Below are positions 7,810-17,343 of a stretch of 64,000 nt of DNA, in pieces (position 1 is the first letter of the stretch; each line of letters begins with the position of its first letter). The position numbers and the translations under genes are program-made. The DNA comes from Bacteroidales bacterium (GTDB lineage Bacteria; Bacteroidota; Bacteroidia; Bacteroidales; UBA932): NCBI GenBank assembly GCA_017509755.1, contig JAFWOY010000039.1, forward strand, positions 1 through 64,000. Direction: 5' to 3'. The notes beneath the pieces are model-generated. The model searched no databases, was not told where the DNA came from, and saw nothing but the letters and a program-made list of their open reading frames with translations.

Positions 7810-8844
7810 ATGAAAAGGAAAGCATTGTTCATCGGCGGAACAGGAACCATCAGTTCCGCCATCACAGCCGCACTGGCGGCAGAGGGAAAATGGGAATTGA
7901 CGCTGCTCAACCGGGGGAACCGCGACACGGAAGTACCGGCCGGTGTACAGGTAATCCATGCTGATATCAACGATGAAAGCGCGGTCCGGCGGCTCTTGGA
8001 GGGCCAGACTTGGGACTGCGTGGCGGAATTCATCGGCTTTGTACCGGCCCAGGTGGAGCGGGACTGGCGGCTTTTCCGGGGACAGACCGCACAATACATG
8101 TATATCAGTTCCGCCTCGGCGTACCAGAAGCCTGCTACCAGTCCGTTTATCACGGAAGGAACCCCGCTGGCCAACCCCTATTGGCAGTATTCCCGGGACA
8201 AGATTGCCTGCGAAGCATTTCTGATGGAAAAATACCGAAGCGAAGGTTTCCCCGTGACCTTGATCCGCCCCAGCCATACCTATGGGAACCGGTCCGTTCC
8301 CGTTGGCGTCCATGGTGCCAAAGGCTCCTGGCAAGTCCTTCGCCGGATGCTTGACGGGAAACCCGTCATTATCCATGGGGACGGCACTTCCCAGTGGACC
8401 CTGACACACAATACAGACTTCGCCAAAGGCTTCATCGGCCTGATGGGCAACCCGCATGCCCTGGGGAATGCTTTCCAGATCACATCGGATGAAACACTGA
8501 CCTGGAACCAGATCTATGAAGGGATTGCAGCAGTACTGGGCGTAGAACTCAAAGCCTGTCACGTGGCCTCGGATTTTCTGGCCGATGTCGGCAGCCAGTA
8601 CGATTTCCGGGGCGGGCTCCTCGGCGACAAGGCCTGCACCGTGCTTTTCAACAATGCCAAACTGAAACGGGCCGTGCCCGGTTTTCAGGCAACGGTCCGT
8701 TTCGAAGAAGGAATCCGCGATACGATCAGCCACATCCTGACACATCCCGAACTGCAGGTCGAAGACCCGGCATTCGACGCGTGGTGTGACCGGGTCATCG
8801 CCGCCATGGAAGCGGCAAAGGCTTACTTCACAGGACGAACGTAA
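7810..8844 (+). CDS. NAD-dependent epimerase/dehydratase family protein
   Basis: 344-residue extended short-chain dehydrogenase. The N-terminal nucleotide-binding loop reads FIGGTGTISSAI (residues about 7-18), a common variant of GxxGxxG. A Ser is followed by a Tyr/Lys region around SSASAYQ and YSRDKIACE, consistent with the catalytic YxxxK. The product looks like the NAD-epimerase proteins related to chloroplast RNA-binding and isoflavone reductases rather than a classical UDP-sugar epimerase. The substrate is unknown. A weak TAACTTAG box lies upstream near 7775. The last 22 bases overlap the end of the convergent C69 peptidase gene. Confidence 0.78.
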   Translation: MKRKALFIGGTGTISSAITAALAAEGKWELTLLNRGNRDTEVPAGVQVIHADINDESAVRRLLEGQTWDCVAEFIGFVPAQVERDWRLFRGQTAQYMYISSASAYQKPATSPFITEGTPLANPYWQYSRDKIACEAFLMEKYRSEGFPVTLIRPSHTYGNRSVPVGVHGAKGSWQVLRRMLDGKPVIIHGDGTSQWTLTHNTDFAKGFIGLMGNPHALGNAFQITSDETLTWNQIYEGIAAVLGVELKACHVASDFLADVGSQYDFRGGLLGDKACTVLFNNAKLKRAVPGFQATVRFEEGIRDTISHILTHPELQVEDPAFDAWCDRVIAAMEAAKAYFTGRT

Positions 8845-10478
8845 CGATCTCCCGTGGCGGACTTGACCGCATCGATGAAGATCGGCGAATAGGCCGGAGC
8901 CGTGCGGCGGCCGCGAACGACGACCCCATTCTCGCTGGGCTGCATTGTCTGGTCATTATGTTTGACGATCAGCAGTTTAGCCAGTTTTTTCCAACGTTCC
9001 ATCATCTGGTCGGTGTAGGCAATCGTTTTCTTGGTCAGGTATTCGGCGCGGTCGGCAGGTTGTAGTTTTACCGCCTGGGCTTCCACTTCTTTCTGGTCGG
9101 CCGCGTAAAAATCTTCCAGTTCATTCTGGGCTTCCCGCAGGTCGCCAATCATCGCACTCCAGCGCGGATAGACCATGTTGGCCACGAAATTGTTCATCCA
9201 GAAAGCGCTCTTGGTACTGAATTCCAGGATATCGTTGTTCTCATACCGGAACGGTTCGGGGACACGGGTAATGCCGCAATAGACCGGCACATAAGCTACC
9301 ATCGTCGCATCGTCCATGTTGAAATAGGTGACGCCGCCGACGGCATCGGGCAGCCAGTTGCGCATCTGGCAGACCATCGTCATGCCACTCTGCTGGCAAC
9401 CGATCGGGCGCTCCCGGAACATCGCCGTGGAGTCGCTGCTGAAGAACGTTGTCGACTGGTTGCGATAAGGAGAGGCATAGGGGCCGGCGCTCAGGTCGGC
9501 GGTCATATCGAGCGCAGTCCCTTCATAGTGATCGCGCATGTCGTTCATCAAGTCGCGGACGGAGATGGGCGCATTGGGCTTGATCCAGAGGGGCAAATGG
9601 TCGCAGTTTTCGGTGTGGCCATTGATAAACGGCAGATAGGCATCCATCCCGGCTTTGTCGGCATGGTGGCGGAAGAAGCTCCAGACACGGGCTTCGCAGA
9701 AACGGATGGCGCTGAAGTCCAGCGGGCCATAGGCTTCACGGAAGCTGAAGTCCGCATCGCTGCCCGCATACAGGCCCAGTTCCCGGGCCAGGGAAATGAC
9801 ATCCTTGGAGTACATGCACACGCCTTCAATCTCGCAAAAAGCTTTCTTCTTGTCCACTTTCTTCACTTGCGGGAACTGCTGGATTCGGCTGGCATTGGCG
9901 TAGGCGCAAACACAGTCGTCGGGAACGCGGAGAGCCACCCAGACCGCGCCTTTGCGGCCGGGGCCCTTGCCGACAATCTCCATGATCCAGGCTTCGTCCT
10001 TGTCACAGACGGCAAAGGATTCGCCGGAACTGTTATAGCCGTATTCCGTCACCAGGTCGTTGATTACGGCAATGGCTTCACGGGCAGAGGTGCTGCGCTG
10101 CAAAGCAATGTGCATCAGCGTAAAATAGTCAAAATAGCCTTCCCGGTTCACCAGGTCCCGACGGCCGCCCCAAGTCGTTTCGACGAGGCTCACCTGGTTT
10201 TCATTCATCAAGCCGACAACCCTGTAGGTGTAGGGGGCCTGCTTGATAAGACGCTCGGCTGCCTGCGGGCCCCAGCCGTGAAGGGCGAGCATTTCACCTT
10301 CGGCGTGGCGGCCGGGTGCCCAGAAGTCCAGCGGCTGCAGGAAGCCGAAACTGTCGCAGTTGTAAGTGCACATGACGCTTCCGTCGGCCGAAGCTTTCTT
10401 TCCGACAATCAGGTTCGTACAAGCGAACGAGGCCACCGCCCAGCAGAGGAGGATGGCCAAAAGGGTCAGTCGTTTCAT
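8823..10478 (-). CDS. C69 family dipeptidase, exported
   Basis: 551 residues with a Sec signal peptide (residues about 1-19), followed directly by Cys20, the expected N-terminal nucleophile of C69/U34 dipeptidases once the leader is removed (the ACTNLIVGKKAS motif). The family region GMNENQVSLVETTWGG-like (here VVGLMNENQVSLVETTWGG) follows at about 87-105. Such enzymes act in the periplasm or at the outer membrane and release amino acids from dipeptides. It is upstream of nothing in the same direction within 300 bases. hisS lies behind it on the same strand with a 20-base gap, so the two may share a transcript. Confidence 0.87.
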   Translation of the reverse strand: MKRLTLLAILLCWAVASFACTNLIVGKKASADGSVMCTYNCDSFGFLQPLDFWAPGRHAEGEMLALHGWGPQAAERLIKQAPYTYRVVGLMNENQVSLVETTWGGRRDLVNREGYFDYFTLMHIALQRSTSAREAIAVINDLVTEYGYNSSGESFAVCDKDEAWIMEIVGKGPGRKGAVWVALRVPDDCVCAYANASRIQQFPQVKKVDKKKAFCEIEGVCMYSKDVISLARELGLYAGSDADFSFREAYGPLDFSAIRFCEARVWSFFRHHADKAGMDAYLPFINGHTENCDHLPLWIKPNAPISVRDLMNDMRDHYEGTALDMTADLSAGPYASPYRNQSTTFFSSDSTAMFRERPIGCQQSGMTMVCQMRNWLPDAVGGVTYFNMDDATMVAYVPVYCGITRVPEPFRYENNDILEFSTKSAFWMNNFVANMVYPRWSAMIGDLREAQNELEDFYAADQKEVEAQAVKLQPADRAEYLTKKTIAYTDQMMERWKKLAKLLIVKHNDQTMQPSENGVVVRGRRTAPAYSPIFIDAVKSATGDRYVRPVK

Positions 10479-10498
10479 GGTATTGTAGTTATAAATAA

Positions 10499-11809
10499 TC
10501 AGGACAGGGCGGCGGCCAGCGCAGCCTTCGGGAGGACACGCTGCTCGCCGGAAGACAGGTTCTTGAGAGTGACCGTGCCGTCGGCGACTTCCTGGTCTCC
10601 CACGATGGCCAGATACGGAATCCCCTTGCGGTCGGCATACTCAAACTGTTTCTTGAGTTTGGCGTTGTCCGGATAGATCTCGCAGGAAATCCCGGCAGCC
10701 CGCAGCGAAGCGGCGACAGGAACCACGTAGGCAATCTCTTTCTCCCCCATATTGGCGAAGAGAACCGTCGCGGCCGCAGCGGCATCGGCGGGGAACAGGT
10801 TCAAGCCATTGAGCACATCGTAGATGCGGTCTGCGCCGAAACTGATGCCCACGCCCGACATGTTCGGCAGGCCGAAGATGCCGGTCAGGTCGTCGTAGCG
10901 GCCACCGCCGCAAATGCTGCCGATGGCGAAATCGAGGGCCTTGACTTCGAAGATGGCACCTGTATAATAGTTGAGTCCGCGTGCCAGCGAGAGATCCAGT
11001 TCCACAGGTTGGGAGATGCCGGCACCGGCAATCAGCGAGAACAGCGTAGCCACTTCATCGAGTCCCTTCGTGCCGATCGCTGAGCCGGCCAGCAGTTCCC
11101 GCATCCGGGCAATCTTCTCCGTTGTAGATCCGGACAGTGTCAGCACGGGTTCAATCACGGCGATAGCCGCATCCGTCAGCCCTTTCTCTACAAGTTCCGC
11201 CTTTACCGCATCCAGTCCGATTTTGTCAATCTTGTCAATGGCCACCGTAATGTCAATCAACTTGTCGGGCTGGCCGGACACCTCGGCCAACCCGGCCAGG
11301 ATCTTCCGGTTATTGATCTTGATGCAGACGCGCACACCGAGACGGCCGAATACGTCGTCCACGATCTGGACCAGTTCCAATTCATTGAGCAGCGACTTGC
11401 TGCCGATGACATCGACATCGCACTGGTAGAATTCCCGATATCGACCTTTTTGCGGGCGGTCGGCACGCCAGACCGGCTGTATCTGGTAGCGTTTGAACGG
11501 GAATGACAACTCGTTCTGGTGCTGGACCACAAAGCGGGCAAACGGCACCGTCAAGTCGTAACGGAGCCCTTTTTCCGGTGCCAAGGCGGCTTTTTCTCCA
11601 CTGTTTTGAATACGGAACAGCAACTTGTCCCCTTCCTCACCATATTTGCCCAGCAGGGTGCTGAGGTTCTCGAGCGAAGGCGTCTCGATGCACTGGTATC
11701 CGTACTTGCGGAATACTTCCTTGACTACGTTGAAGATATAGTTCCGGCCTGTCATTTCAGCAGGACCGAAATCGCGGGTTCCCTTGGGGATGGACGGTTT
11801 CTGTGCCAT
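10499..11809 (-). CDS. hisS: Histidine--tRNA ligase
   Basis: 436-residue class II aminoacyl-tRNA synthetase that charges tRNA-His. Motif 1 lies in the N-terminal helix-strand region, motif 2 around [25 protein letters not shown] (residues about 105-129), and the histidine-specific motifs appear as [14 protein letters not shown] (near 276-289) and GGGRYDDL (near 300-307). A C-terminal anticodon-binding domain occupies about 345-436. Length is typical. Its start is preceded on the minus strand by a TATCTTTG box (11838-11831). Confidence 0.95.
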   Translation of the reverse strand: MAQKPSIPKGTRDFGPAEMTGRNYIFNVVKEVFRKYGYQCIETPSLENLSTLLGKYGEEGDKLLFRIQNSGEKAALAPEKGLRYDLTVPFARFVVQHQNELSFPFKRYQIQPVWRADRPQKGRYREFYQCDVDVIGSKSLLNELELVQIVDDVFGRLGVRVCIKINNRKILAGLAEVSGQPDKLIDITVAIDKIDKIGLDAVKAELVEKGLTDAAIAVIEPVLTLSGSTTEKIARMRELLAGSAIGTKGLDEVATLFSLIAGAGISQPVELDLSLARGLNYYTGAIFEVKALDFAIGSICGGGRYDDLTGIFGLPNMSGVGISFGADRIYDVLNGLNLFPADAAAAATVLFANMGEKEIAYVVPVAASLRAAGISCEIYPDNAKLKKQFEYADRKGIPYLAIVGDQEVADGTVTLKNLSSGEQRVLPKAALAAALS

Positions 11810-11853
11810 GTTTATTGCTTGATTAACTTACAAAGATAACAAAAAATGATTTT

Positions 11854-11887
11854 TTTGTCCATCGGTAGCGGATTGTTGCTACTTTTG
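11854..11887 (+). promoter_or_regulatory. Probable promoter of the small helical lipoprotein
   Basis: TTTG at 11854-11857 and TACTTTTG at 11880-11887, with a 22-base spacer slightly above the usual 19-21. The start codon follows at 11920. Confidence 0.5.
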
Positions 11888-11919
11888 TGCTGCTAATAAC
11901 CAACCTAATCTTTTTTATT

Positions 11920-12174
11920 ATGAAGAAAATTGCGCTTTTGGCCATCGTTGCCTGCCTGAGCCTCTTCGTCGTTTCCTGCAAGGAAGAGAAGAAAGCCGAG
12001 GCCGCTCCCGCTGAAAAAGCTGCCAGCGAGGCTGTCGAGAAAGTCGGTGAGGTTTCTGAAGAAGCCGCCAAGACGGTCGGTGATGCCCTCAAGGACGCCG
12101 GCGAAGCCGTCAAGGATGCTGCCGACTCCGTTAAGGACGCCGCTGAGAAAGCAGCTGAGGAGATCAAGAAGTAA
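11920..12174 (+). CDS. Small Ala/Lys/Glu-rich lipoprotein
   Basis: 84 residues from the ATG at 11920. A lipoprotein signal ends at SLFVVSC, followed by a highly charged, Ala-rich helix made of loose 11-residue repeats (KDAGEAVKDAA, KDAADSVKDAA) like the late-embryogenesis-abundant or YtxH-type helices. The whole mature part is likely one amphipathic helix lying on the membrane or on the cell wall. Function is unknown. It has its own promoter and a strong terminator, so it is monocistronic. An in-frame ATG at 11887 would add a hydrophobic leader that does not fit a signal peptide. Confidence 0.75.
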   Translation: MKKIALLAIVACLSLFVVSCKEEKKAEAAPAEKAASEAVEKVGEVSEEAAKTVGDALKDAGEAVKDAADSVKDAAEKAAEEIKK

Positions 12175-12191
12175 TCCTTATCGCTTCTTGC

Positions 12192-12232
12192 AAAAAAAAA
12201 GCGACTGAAGAACTCAGCCGCTATTTTTTTTA
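12192..12232. terminator. Bidirectional intrinsic terminator
   Basis: AGCGaCTGA and TCAGcCGCT form a stem with one mismatch and a short loop, flanked by nine A on the left and a long T tract on the right. It serves both the lipoprotein gene ending at 12174 and the convergent gene ending at 12234. Confidence 0.8.
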
Positions 12233-12233
12233 T

Positions 12234-12809
12234 TTAGTCGTCATAGACAAAGATGATCGGGGGTGTCTCCAGGTCGAATCCCTTCTCGGCAAGAGGCTTG
12301 AAAACCTCGGGGTGTTTGCTCTTGAAATAGGCGTACCGCTCATAGGTCACCTTCCCGATACGGACAACGTCGTCCTGCAGGAATGTCAAGTCCTGTCCTT
12401 CTCCGAATTCACCCGTACCTTTTCCGCTGTCGTTGGTTTTTTCGAAGAATACTTTCCCGTCCTTGACCTCGAACTTGAGATAACGGCCGGCTTTCATGTC
12501 CCCGAGCGACGCGATGCTCACTGTGCAGAACGCATTGCGCTTCTTGGAGAAGGAAAGCATCGGATAATAGAGCTTATCCTCATAGTTGAGGCTCGAATTG
12601 GTCTTGTTGACATAAGTGACGACGATGTCGCCGTGGATGCCCAGGTCTCCGTCCCAGGTTGCCGAGAACACATCGTTGCTCCTGCTTCCGGCTGCGTGGA
12701 CGGGCCACCAGTCCCCATACAGGTCTTTTTGCAGGTTCAGATCGCTGCAGGACGCTGTCAGCAGCAAGACAGACAATAGGGGCAAGACAAAACGTGCTTT
12801 GGTTTTCAT
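12234..12809 (-). CDS. Hypothetical lipoprotein, 191 aa
   Basis: The lipoprotein signal ends at LLTASC. The mature part begins with a short helix and then WW/YW aromatic residues (YGDWWPVHA), and continues as a mostly beta-strand domain of about 150 residues, similar in layout to lipocalin-like DUF proteins of Bacteroidetes. I do not recognise a defined family. The gene at 17333-17869 encodes a similarly organised lipoprotein that also ends with a FLQD plus Tyr/Arg-rich strand, so the two may be distant paralogues. Confidence 0.7.
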   Translation of the reverse strand: MKTKARFVLPLLSVLLLTASCSDLNLQKDLYGDWWPVHAAGSRSNDVFSATWDGDLGIHGDIVVTYVNKTNSSLNYEDKLYYPMLSFSKKRNAFCTVSIASLGDMKAGRYLKFEVKDGKVFFEKTNDSGKGTGEFGEGQDLTFLQDDVVRIGKVTYERYAYFKSKHPEVFKPLAEKGFDLETPPIIFVYDD

Positions 12810-12833
12810 GGATAGGGTATGTTACGGTTTCTC

Positions 12834-12865
12834 TTGCAAACTTACACAAAATTTTTCTAATTTTG
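12834..12865 (+). promoter_or_regulatory. Promoter of the serine palmitoyltransferase gene
   Basis: TTG at 12834-12836, 21 bases, then TAATTTTG at 12858-12865. The start codon follows 24 bases later at 12890. Confidence 0.6.
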
Positions 12866-12889
12866 CGATTTGTATGTAATGAAAGAACG

Positions 12890-14083
12890 ATGAAAGGAAG
12901 TTTGTTGAAGCAGATTTGTGCGGAATACACGCTGGCGGACGAGGTAAAGGCGATGGGAATCTATCCCTATTATCGCCCGATCGAGTCCGGTCAGGATCCC
13001 GTGGTAAAGATGAACGGCAAGGATGTGCTGATGTTTGGTTCCAACTCGTATCTGGGCCTTTCCGACGATCCCCGCCTCAAAGAAGCCGCCATCGGGGCGA
13101 TCCGCAAATACGGCACGAGCTGCTCCGGATCGCGATTCCTCAATGGTACGCTGGACATCCATCTGGCGCTGGAAGAGAAACTCGCCCAACTGGTCGGAAA
13201 AGAAGAGGCTGTTACGTACAGCACAGGCTTCCAGGTCAATCTCGGCGTCGTTTCCTGCCTGGGATTCAAAGACGGTTTCCTTTTCCTCGATGCGTTGGAC
13301 CATGCCTGCATCATCGACGGCAGCCGCCTTTCCTTCAGTCGCGTGCTGAAATTTCCCCACAACGACATGGATGCCCTGGAAAAGAAGATGCAACTGGCTC
13401 CGGTCGAAGCGCCGAAACTCATCGTTGTAGACGGAGTTTATTCCATGGAGGGCGATATCGCCCCGATTCCCACCCTGGTTGAATTCTGCGAAAAGTACAA
13501 TGCCTCGCTGATGATCGACGATGCCCACGGCCTGGGCGTCATGGGCCGTTGCGGTCGTGGCACAGCCGACCACTTCGGATTGACCGACAAGGTCGAGCTC
13601 ATCATGGGCACTTTCTCCAAGTCCTTCGGTTCGCTGGGCGGTTTCATTGCCGGCGACCACGAAGTCATCAACTTCCTCAAGCACAATTCCCGCTCGCTGA
13701 TTTTCAGCGCCAGCATGCCGCCGGCCAACGTGGCCGCCGTCAGCCGTGCCATCGACATCATGCTTTCGGAGCCCGAACGGATCGACCATCTGTGGGCCCT
13801 GACACGCCATGCCCATGCCCAGTTCAAGGCCCGCGGCTTCGATATCGGCCATACCCAGTCCCCGATCATTCCGCTCTTCGTGCGTGATTTGCAGAAATGC
13901 CTGACCGCCGTCAAGATGGCCCTTGACGAGGGTGTCTTCATCACCCCGGTCATACCGCCTGCAGTACCGGAAGATTCCGTCATTGTGCGCTTTGCCTTGA
14001 TGGCAACCCACAGCTTCGACCAACTGGACGAGGGCATCGACAAGTTGACGAAGATTTTCAAGAAACTGGAGATTATTCCTTAG
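12890..14083 (+). CDS. Serine palmitoyltransferase (alpha-oxoamine synthase)
   Basis: 397 residues from the ATG at 12890. The open frame continues upstream, but that part lies over the promoter. It is a PLP-dependent alpha-oxoamine synthase that condenses an acyl thioester with an amino acid. The PLP lysine is Lys244 in TFSKSFGSLGG, and the IDDAHGLGVMG motif precedes it. Best fit is serine palmitoyltransferase, the first step of sphingolipid synthesis in Bacteroidetes; 2-amino-3-ketobutyrate CoA ligase is the main alternative. The N-terminal lead-in (IYPYYRPIESGQDP, then NSYLGLSDDP) is of the SPT type. It converges on the DAHP synthase gene with an 11-base overlap. Confidence 0.85.
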   Translation: MKGSLLKQICAEYTLADEVKAMGIYPYYRPIESGQDPVVKMNGKDVLMFGSNSYLGLSDDPRLKEAAIGAIRKYGTSCSGSRFLNGTLDIHLALEEKLAQLVGKEEAVTYSTGFQVNLGVVSCLGFKDGFLFLDALDHACIIDGSRLSFSRVLKFPHNDMDALEKKMQLAPVEAPKLIVVDGVYSMEGDIAPIPTLVEFCEKYNASLMIDDAHGLGVMGRCGRGTADHFGLTDKVELIMGTFSKSFGSLGGFIAGDHEVINFLKHNSRSLIFSASMPPANVAAVSRAIDIMLSEPERIDHLWALTRHAHAQFKARGFDIGHTQSPIIPLFVRDLQKCLTAVKMALDEGVFITPVIPPAVPEDSVIVRFALMATHSFDQLDEGIDKLTKIFKKLEIIP

Positions 14084-15170
14084 CCGAAAGCACTTCGTTC
14101 TGGATCCGGATGCTTTCCTGATGGATGACGTTGAAAAGCGCCTGCACGAAACGTTCATCCAGTCCGTCCGTGTTGCCGATCCGAATCAGGTTATCCATCA
14201 AAGCTTCCCAACGCGGCAGCTGGAGAATGATGATATTATGTTCTTTTTTGAAATGGCCGATGGTTTCGGAGATTTCCATCCGGGCTTTGAGGAGGGACAA
14301 CAGGTTTTCGTCAATGATGTCGATGCGGGCGCGCAGCATGTCGATATTGGCCCGGTAATCCGATTCCTGGCTATCGGAAGCCCTGACATTCAGTTGATGA
14401 GCCAGCATCTCCTGTAATTCTGCGGGCGTCAGCTGCTGCCGGGCATCGCTCAAAGCTTTGGCGGGACAGTGGTGCGATTCGATCATCAGGCCGTCCAAGC
14501 CAAGGTCCATCGCCCGCTGGCTCAGGCCCAGGATAAACTTCCGGTCGCCTCCCATGTGGGAGGGATCGGCGAAAAACGGGAGTTCCGGGAAGCGGGCACG
14601 AAGTTCAATGGCAATCTGCCAGCCTGGATCGTTGCGGTAAGTCGTCTGATGGATTGTCGAGAAGCCGCGAAGGACAGCACCCAGTTTCCGGATACCGGCC
14701 CGGTTGAGCCGCTCCAGCGCCCCGATCCACAACTCGATGTCCGGATTGACCGGATTCTTGACCAGGACAGGCAGGTCCGTTCCGCGCAGGGCATCCGCAA
14801 TCTCTTGTACCATAAACGGATTGGCCGCAGTCCGCGCTCCGATCCACACCCAGTCAATACCGTAACGCAAACAAGCCTCCACGTGCTCTTTGCGCGCGAC
14901 CTCGGTACCCACGCGCAGACCGAATTCCCGTCTGGCTTTCAGCAGCCATTGGAGGCCTTGTTCACCCACCCCTTCAAAACTGCCGGGATGCGTCCGGGGT
15001 TTCCAGATGCCAGCCCGCATGGCATGGATACCGATAGCGGCCAGTTCCCGCGCCGTTTCCATCACCTGGCATTCGCTTTCAGCCGCACAAGGGCCTGCAA
15101 TCACAGGGGGTTGGGGCTGTGTGAAGAAACCCCATTCAGAAGCCGGTATCAGATCAAGTTTTTCTGCCAT
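14073..15170 (-). CDS. Bifunctional 3-deoxy-7-phosphoheptulonate synthase / chorismate mutase
   Basis: 365 residues from the ATG at 15170 (MAEKLDL); a Met eight codons earlier is less likely. Residues about 1-260 form a class I beta-type DAHP synthase with the conserved GPCAAES, KPRTHPGSF and FFADPSHMGGDR segments; it joins erythrose 4-phosphate and PEP at the head of the shikimate pathway. Residues about 275-365 form an AroQ-type chorismate mutase helix bundle (IDIIDENLLSLLKARMEIS), which acts at the branch to Phe/Tyr. This fusion is normal in Bacteroidetes, where the mutase half mediates feedback control of the synthase. Confidence 0.92.
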   Translation of the reverse strand: MAEKLDLIPASEWGFFTQPQPPVIAGPCAAESECQVMETARELAAIGIHAMRAGIWKPRTHPGSFEGVGEQGLQWLLKARREFGLRVGTEVARKEHVEACLRYGIDWVWIGARTAANPFMVQEIADALRGTDLPVLVKNPVNPDIELWIGALERLNRAGIRKLGAVLRGFSTIHQTTYRNDPGWQIAIELRARFPELPFFADPSHMGGDRKFILGLSQRAMDLGLDGLMIESHHCPAKALSDARQQLTPAELQEMLAHQLNVRASDSQESDYRANIDMLRARIDIIDENLLSLLKARMEISETIGHFKKEHNIIILQLPRWEALMDNLIRIGNTDGLDERFVQALFNVIHQESIRIQNEVLSAKE

Positions 15171-15244
15171 GTCGGGCATTTTTGCACATTGCATGGTAAA
15201 AATAGTAAAAAAAGCGTAACTTAGTCACGCTAAAAATCACCCCC

Positions 15245-16597
15245 ATGAAAAATCTGTCCCTTCTTCTGTCCTCGGTCTTTGCCGTCCTGCTGTTCGCCGC
15301 TTGCGGGAGTCCTGCGGAACAACCGCGCAGCGAAACGGCCGATCCCCTGATTGATGATGCCGTGATGCTAGTCAACACCGACAGTATTACCGTCTATATC
15401 GAAGACCTGGTAGCCTTCCATACCCGGCACACACTCAGCACGCAGACCAGCCCTGACCAGGGCATTGGGGCGGCTGTCGCTTATGTCGTCCAACGTTGTG
15501 AGGAATTCGCACGCCGTGCGGAAGGGGTCCGTCCCGTCCCAGTCGTGGAAGTCCTCTACTATCCGGCCGGGCAGAAAGGGGGACGCTATGACCGCACGCT
15601 GACGGTTCCCGAAGTCCTTGTTACGATTCCGGGCACGAAAGCCGAGCGGGAGATCCTGCTCTCGGCCCACATTGACACGAGAGTGGCCAATGTGATGGAC
15701 TCCACGGCCTTTGCGCCTGGGGCCAACGACGACGGAAGCGGCGTAGCCTGCTTGCTGGAGGTGGTGCGGATCCTGTCGGAGATTCCGCTTGAACAGACCG
15801 TCAAATGCGCTTTCGTCTCGGGCGAAGAGCAAGGACTTGACGGTTCTACTTTCCTGGCAGCCAAGGCCAAAGCGGAGAACTGGCCGCTGATGGCCATGCT
15901 CAACAACGATATGATCGGCAACTCCGAGGCCAGCGGAACTGGTCTGGTCGAAGACCATAAGGTCCGACTCTTCTCCGATAGCCGGACGGGTGTGGACAGC
16001 GATCCCCGCCAACTGGCCCGGTACATCAAAGAGACGGCCCGCCGGTTCGTGCCTTCGCAGGAAGTGAAGTTGATCTATCGGAATGACCGCTACCGCCGCA
16101 GCGGCGACCATACCCCGTTCCTGCGGGAAGGCTTTACGGCGGTCCGCATGAGTGAGTATTGCGAGAACTACGACCGGACGCACCAGGATGTACGCACGGA
16201 AAACGGCATCGCGTACGGCGATCTGATCACGGGTGTGGACATTCCCTATCTGGCCCGGAACATCCAGATCAATCTGGCTTCCGTCATGAACCTGGCCCAG
16301 GCTCCGGCCCGTCCTCAGAAAGCACGGATCGCCAATGCCGGCGAACTGGAAAACCATACCATCATCGCCTGGGATCCGGTACGCCGGACTGACGGCAGTA
16401 TCGATACGCAGGTGTCCTATCAGATTCTCTGCCGGGAAACCGACCAACCGGAATGGAACATCCTGGACTCGGTTGCGGCTGACCCTTCGCTGCTTTCCCC
16501 CAGTTTCCGCTGCCCGCTCAGCAAAGACAATTATTTCTTCGCGGTCCGGAGCGTTTCTCCGGCCGGTAACCCGAGCCTGCCCGCCCTTGCCTTATGA
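15245..16597 (+). CDS. M28 family zinc aminopeptidase, lipoprotein
   Basis: 450-residue lipoprotein (signal ending LLFAACG). The M28 catalytic domain spans about residues 60-360, with the co-catalytic zinc ligands visible in order: His in LLSAHIDTR, Asp in GANDDGSG, Glu pair in VSGEEQGLDGS, Asp in LNNDMIGN, and His in SGDHTPFL. The C-terminal 90 residues look like a fibronectin-type beta domain (IAWDPVRR, YQILCRET, NYFFAVRSVS). It would trim peptides in the periplasm or on the cell surface. The stop codon overlaps the xth start (ATGA). Confidence 0.88.
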   Translation: MKNLSLLLSSVFAVLLFAACGSPAEQPRSETADPLIDDAVMLVNTDSITVYIEDLVAFHTRHTLSTQTSPDQGIGAAVAYVVQRCEEFARRAEGVRPVPVVEVLYYPAGQKGGRYDRTLTVPEVLVTIPGTKAEREILLSAHIDTRVANVMDSTAFAPGANDDGSGVACLLEVVRILSEIPLEQTVKCAFVSGEEQGLDGSTFLAAKAKAENWPLMAMLNNDMIGNSEASGTGLVEDHKVRLFSDSRTGVDSDPRQLARYIKETARRFVPSQEVKLIYRNDRYRRSGDHTPFLREGFTAVRMSEYCENYDRTHQDVRTENGIAYGDLITGVDIPYLARNIQINLASVMNLAQAPARPQKARIANAGELENHTIIAWDPVRRTDGSIDTQVSYQILCRETDQPEWNILDSVAADPSLLSPSFRCPLSKDNYFFAVRSVSPAGNPSLPALAL

Positions 16598-17343
16598 AAC
16601 TGATCAGTTGGAATGTCAATGGCTTGCGTGCCGTGGCCAGCAAAGGTTTCGCGGACGTTTTTACCCAACTTGATGCGGATTGCTTCTGCCTGCAGGAGAC
16701 CAAGCTGCAGGCAGGCCAGATCGATCTGGAGTTCCTGGGATACCAGTCTTTCTGGAACTATGCCGACAAGAAAGGCTACTCCGGAACGGCTGTGTACACC
16801 CGCTTGGCGCCTCTTTCAGTGACATGTGGCATCGGTGTGGACGAGCATGACCATGAGGGACGGGTGCTGACTGTCGAAATGCCCGACTTCTATCTGGTCA
16901 ATGTCTATACGCCCAACTCGCAGGACGGCCTGCGGCGGCTGGACTACCGGATGCAATGGGAAGATGCGTTTCGGGCCTATGTCTGCGGTCTGGCCCGCCA
17001 GAAGGGTGTTGTCATCTGCGGTGACATGAATGTGGCCCATGAAGAGATCGATCTCAAAAACCCTTCGACCAATCATTTCAACGCCGGTTTCTCCGACGAA
17101 GAGCGGGCGAAGATGACCGAACTGCTCGCGGCCGGTTTCCGGGACAGCTGGCGAGATGCCCATCCGGGAGAAGCCAAATACTCCTGGTGGTCCTACCGGA
17201 TGGCCGCCCGCCAACGGAACGTCGGCTGGCGCATTGACTACTTTCTGGTTTCCGAAAACTTAGCCCCCCGCATCACCGGCACCGACATCCACAACGAAAT
17301 CTTCGGCTCCGACCACTGCCCGGTGGAACTGGTTATTGCTTGA
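16594..17343 (+). CDS. xth: Exodeoxyribonuclease III
   Basis: 249-residue endonuclease/exonuclease/phosphatase-fold protein of the exonuclease III/AP endonuclease family, which repairs abasic sites and trims 3' ends. Motifs are all present: WNVNGLRA at the N-terminus, the LQETK metal Glu near residue 34, the NVYTPNSQ segment, the CGDMNVAH site, and the terminal GSDHCPV His. Length is typical. The ATG overlaps the stop of the M28 gene by four bases, so it is translationally coupled. Its last 11 bases overlap the convergent lipoprotein gene. Confidence 0.94.
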   Translation: MKLISWNVNGLRAVASKGFADVFTQLDADCFCLQETKLQAGQIDLEFLGYQSFWNYADKKGYSGTAVYTRLAPLSVTCGIGVDEHDHEGRVLTVEMPDFYLVNVYTPNSQDGLRRLDYRMQWEDAFRAYVCGLARQKGVVICGDMNVAHEEIDLKNPSTNHFNAGFSDEERAKMTELLAAGFRDSWRDAHPGEAKYSWWSYRMAARQRNVGWRIDYFLVSENLAPRITGTDIHNEIFGSDHCPVELVIA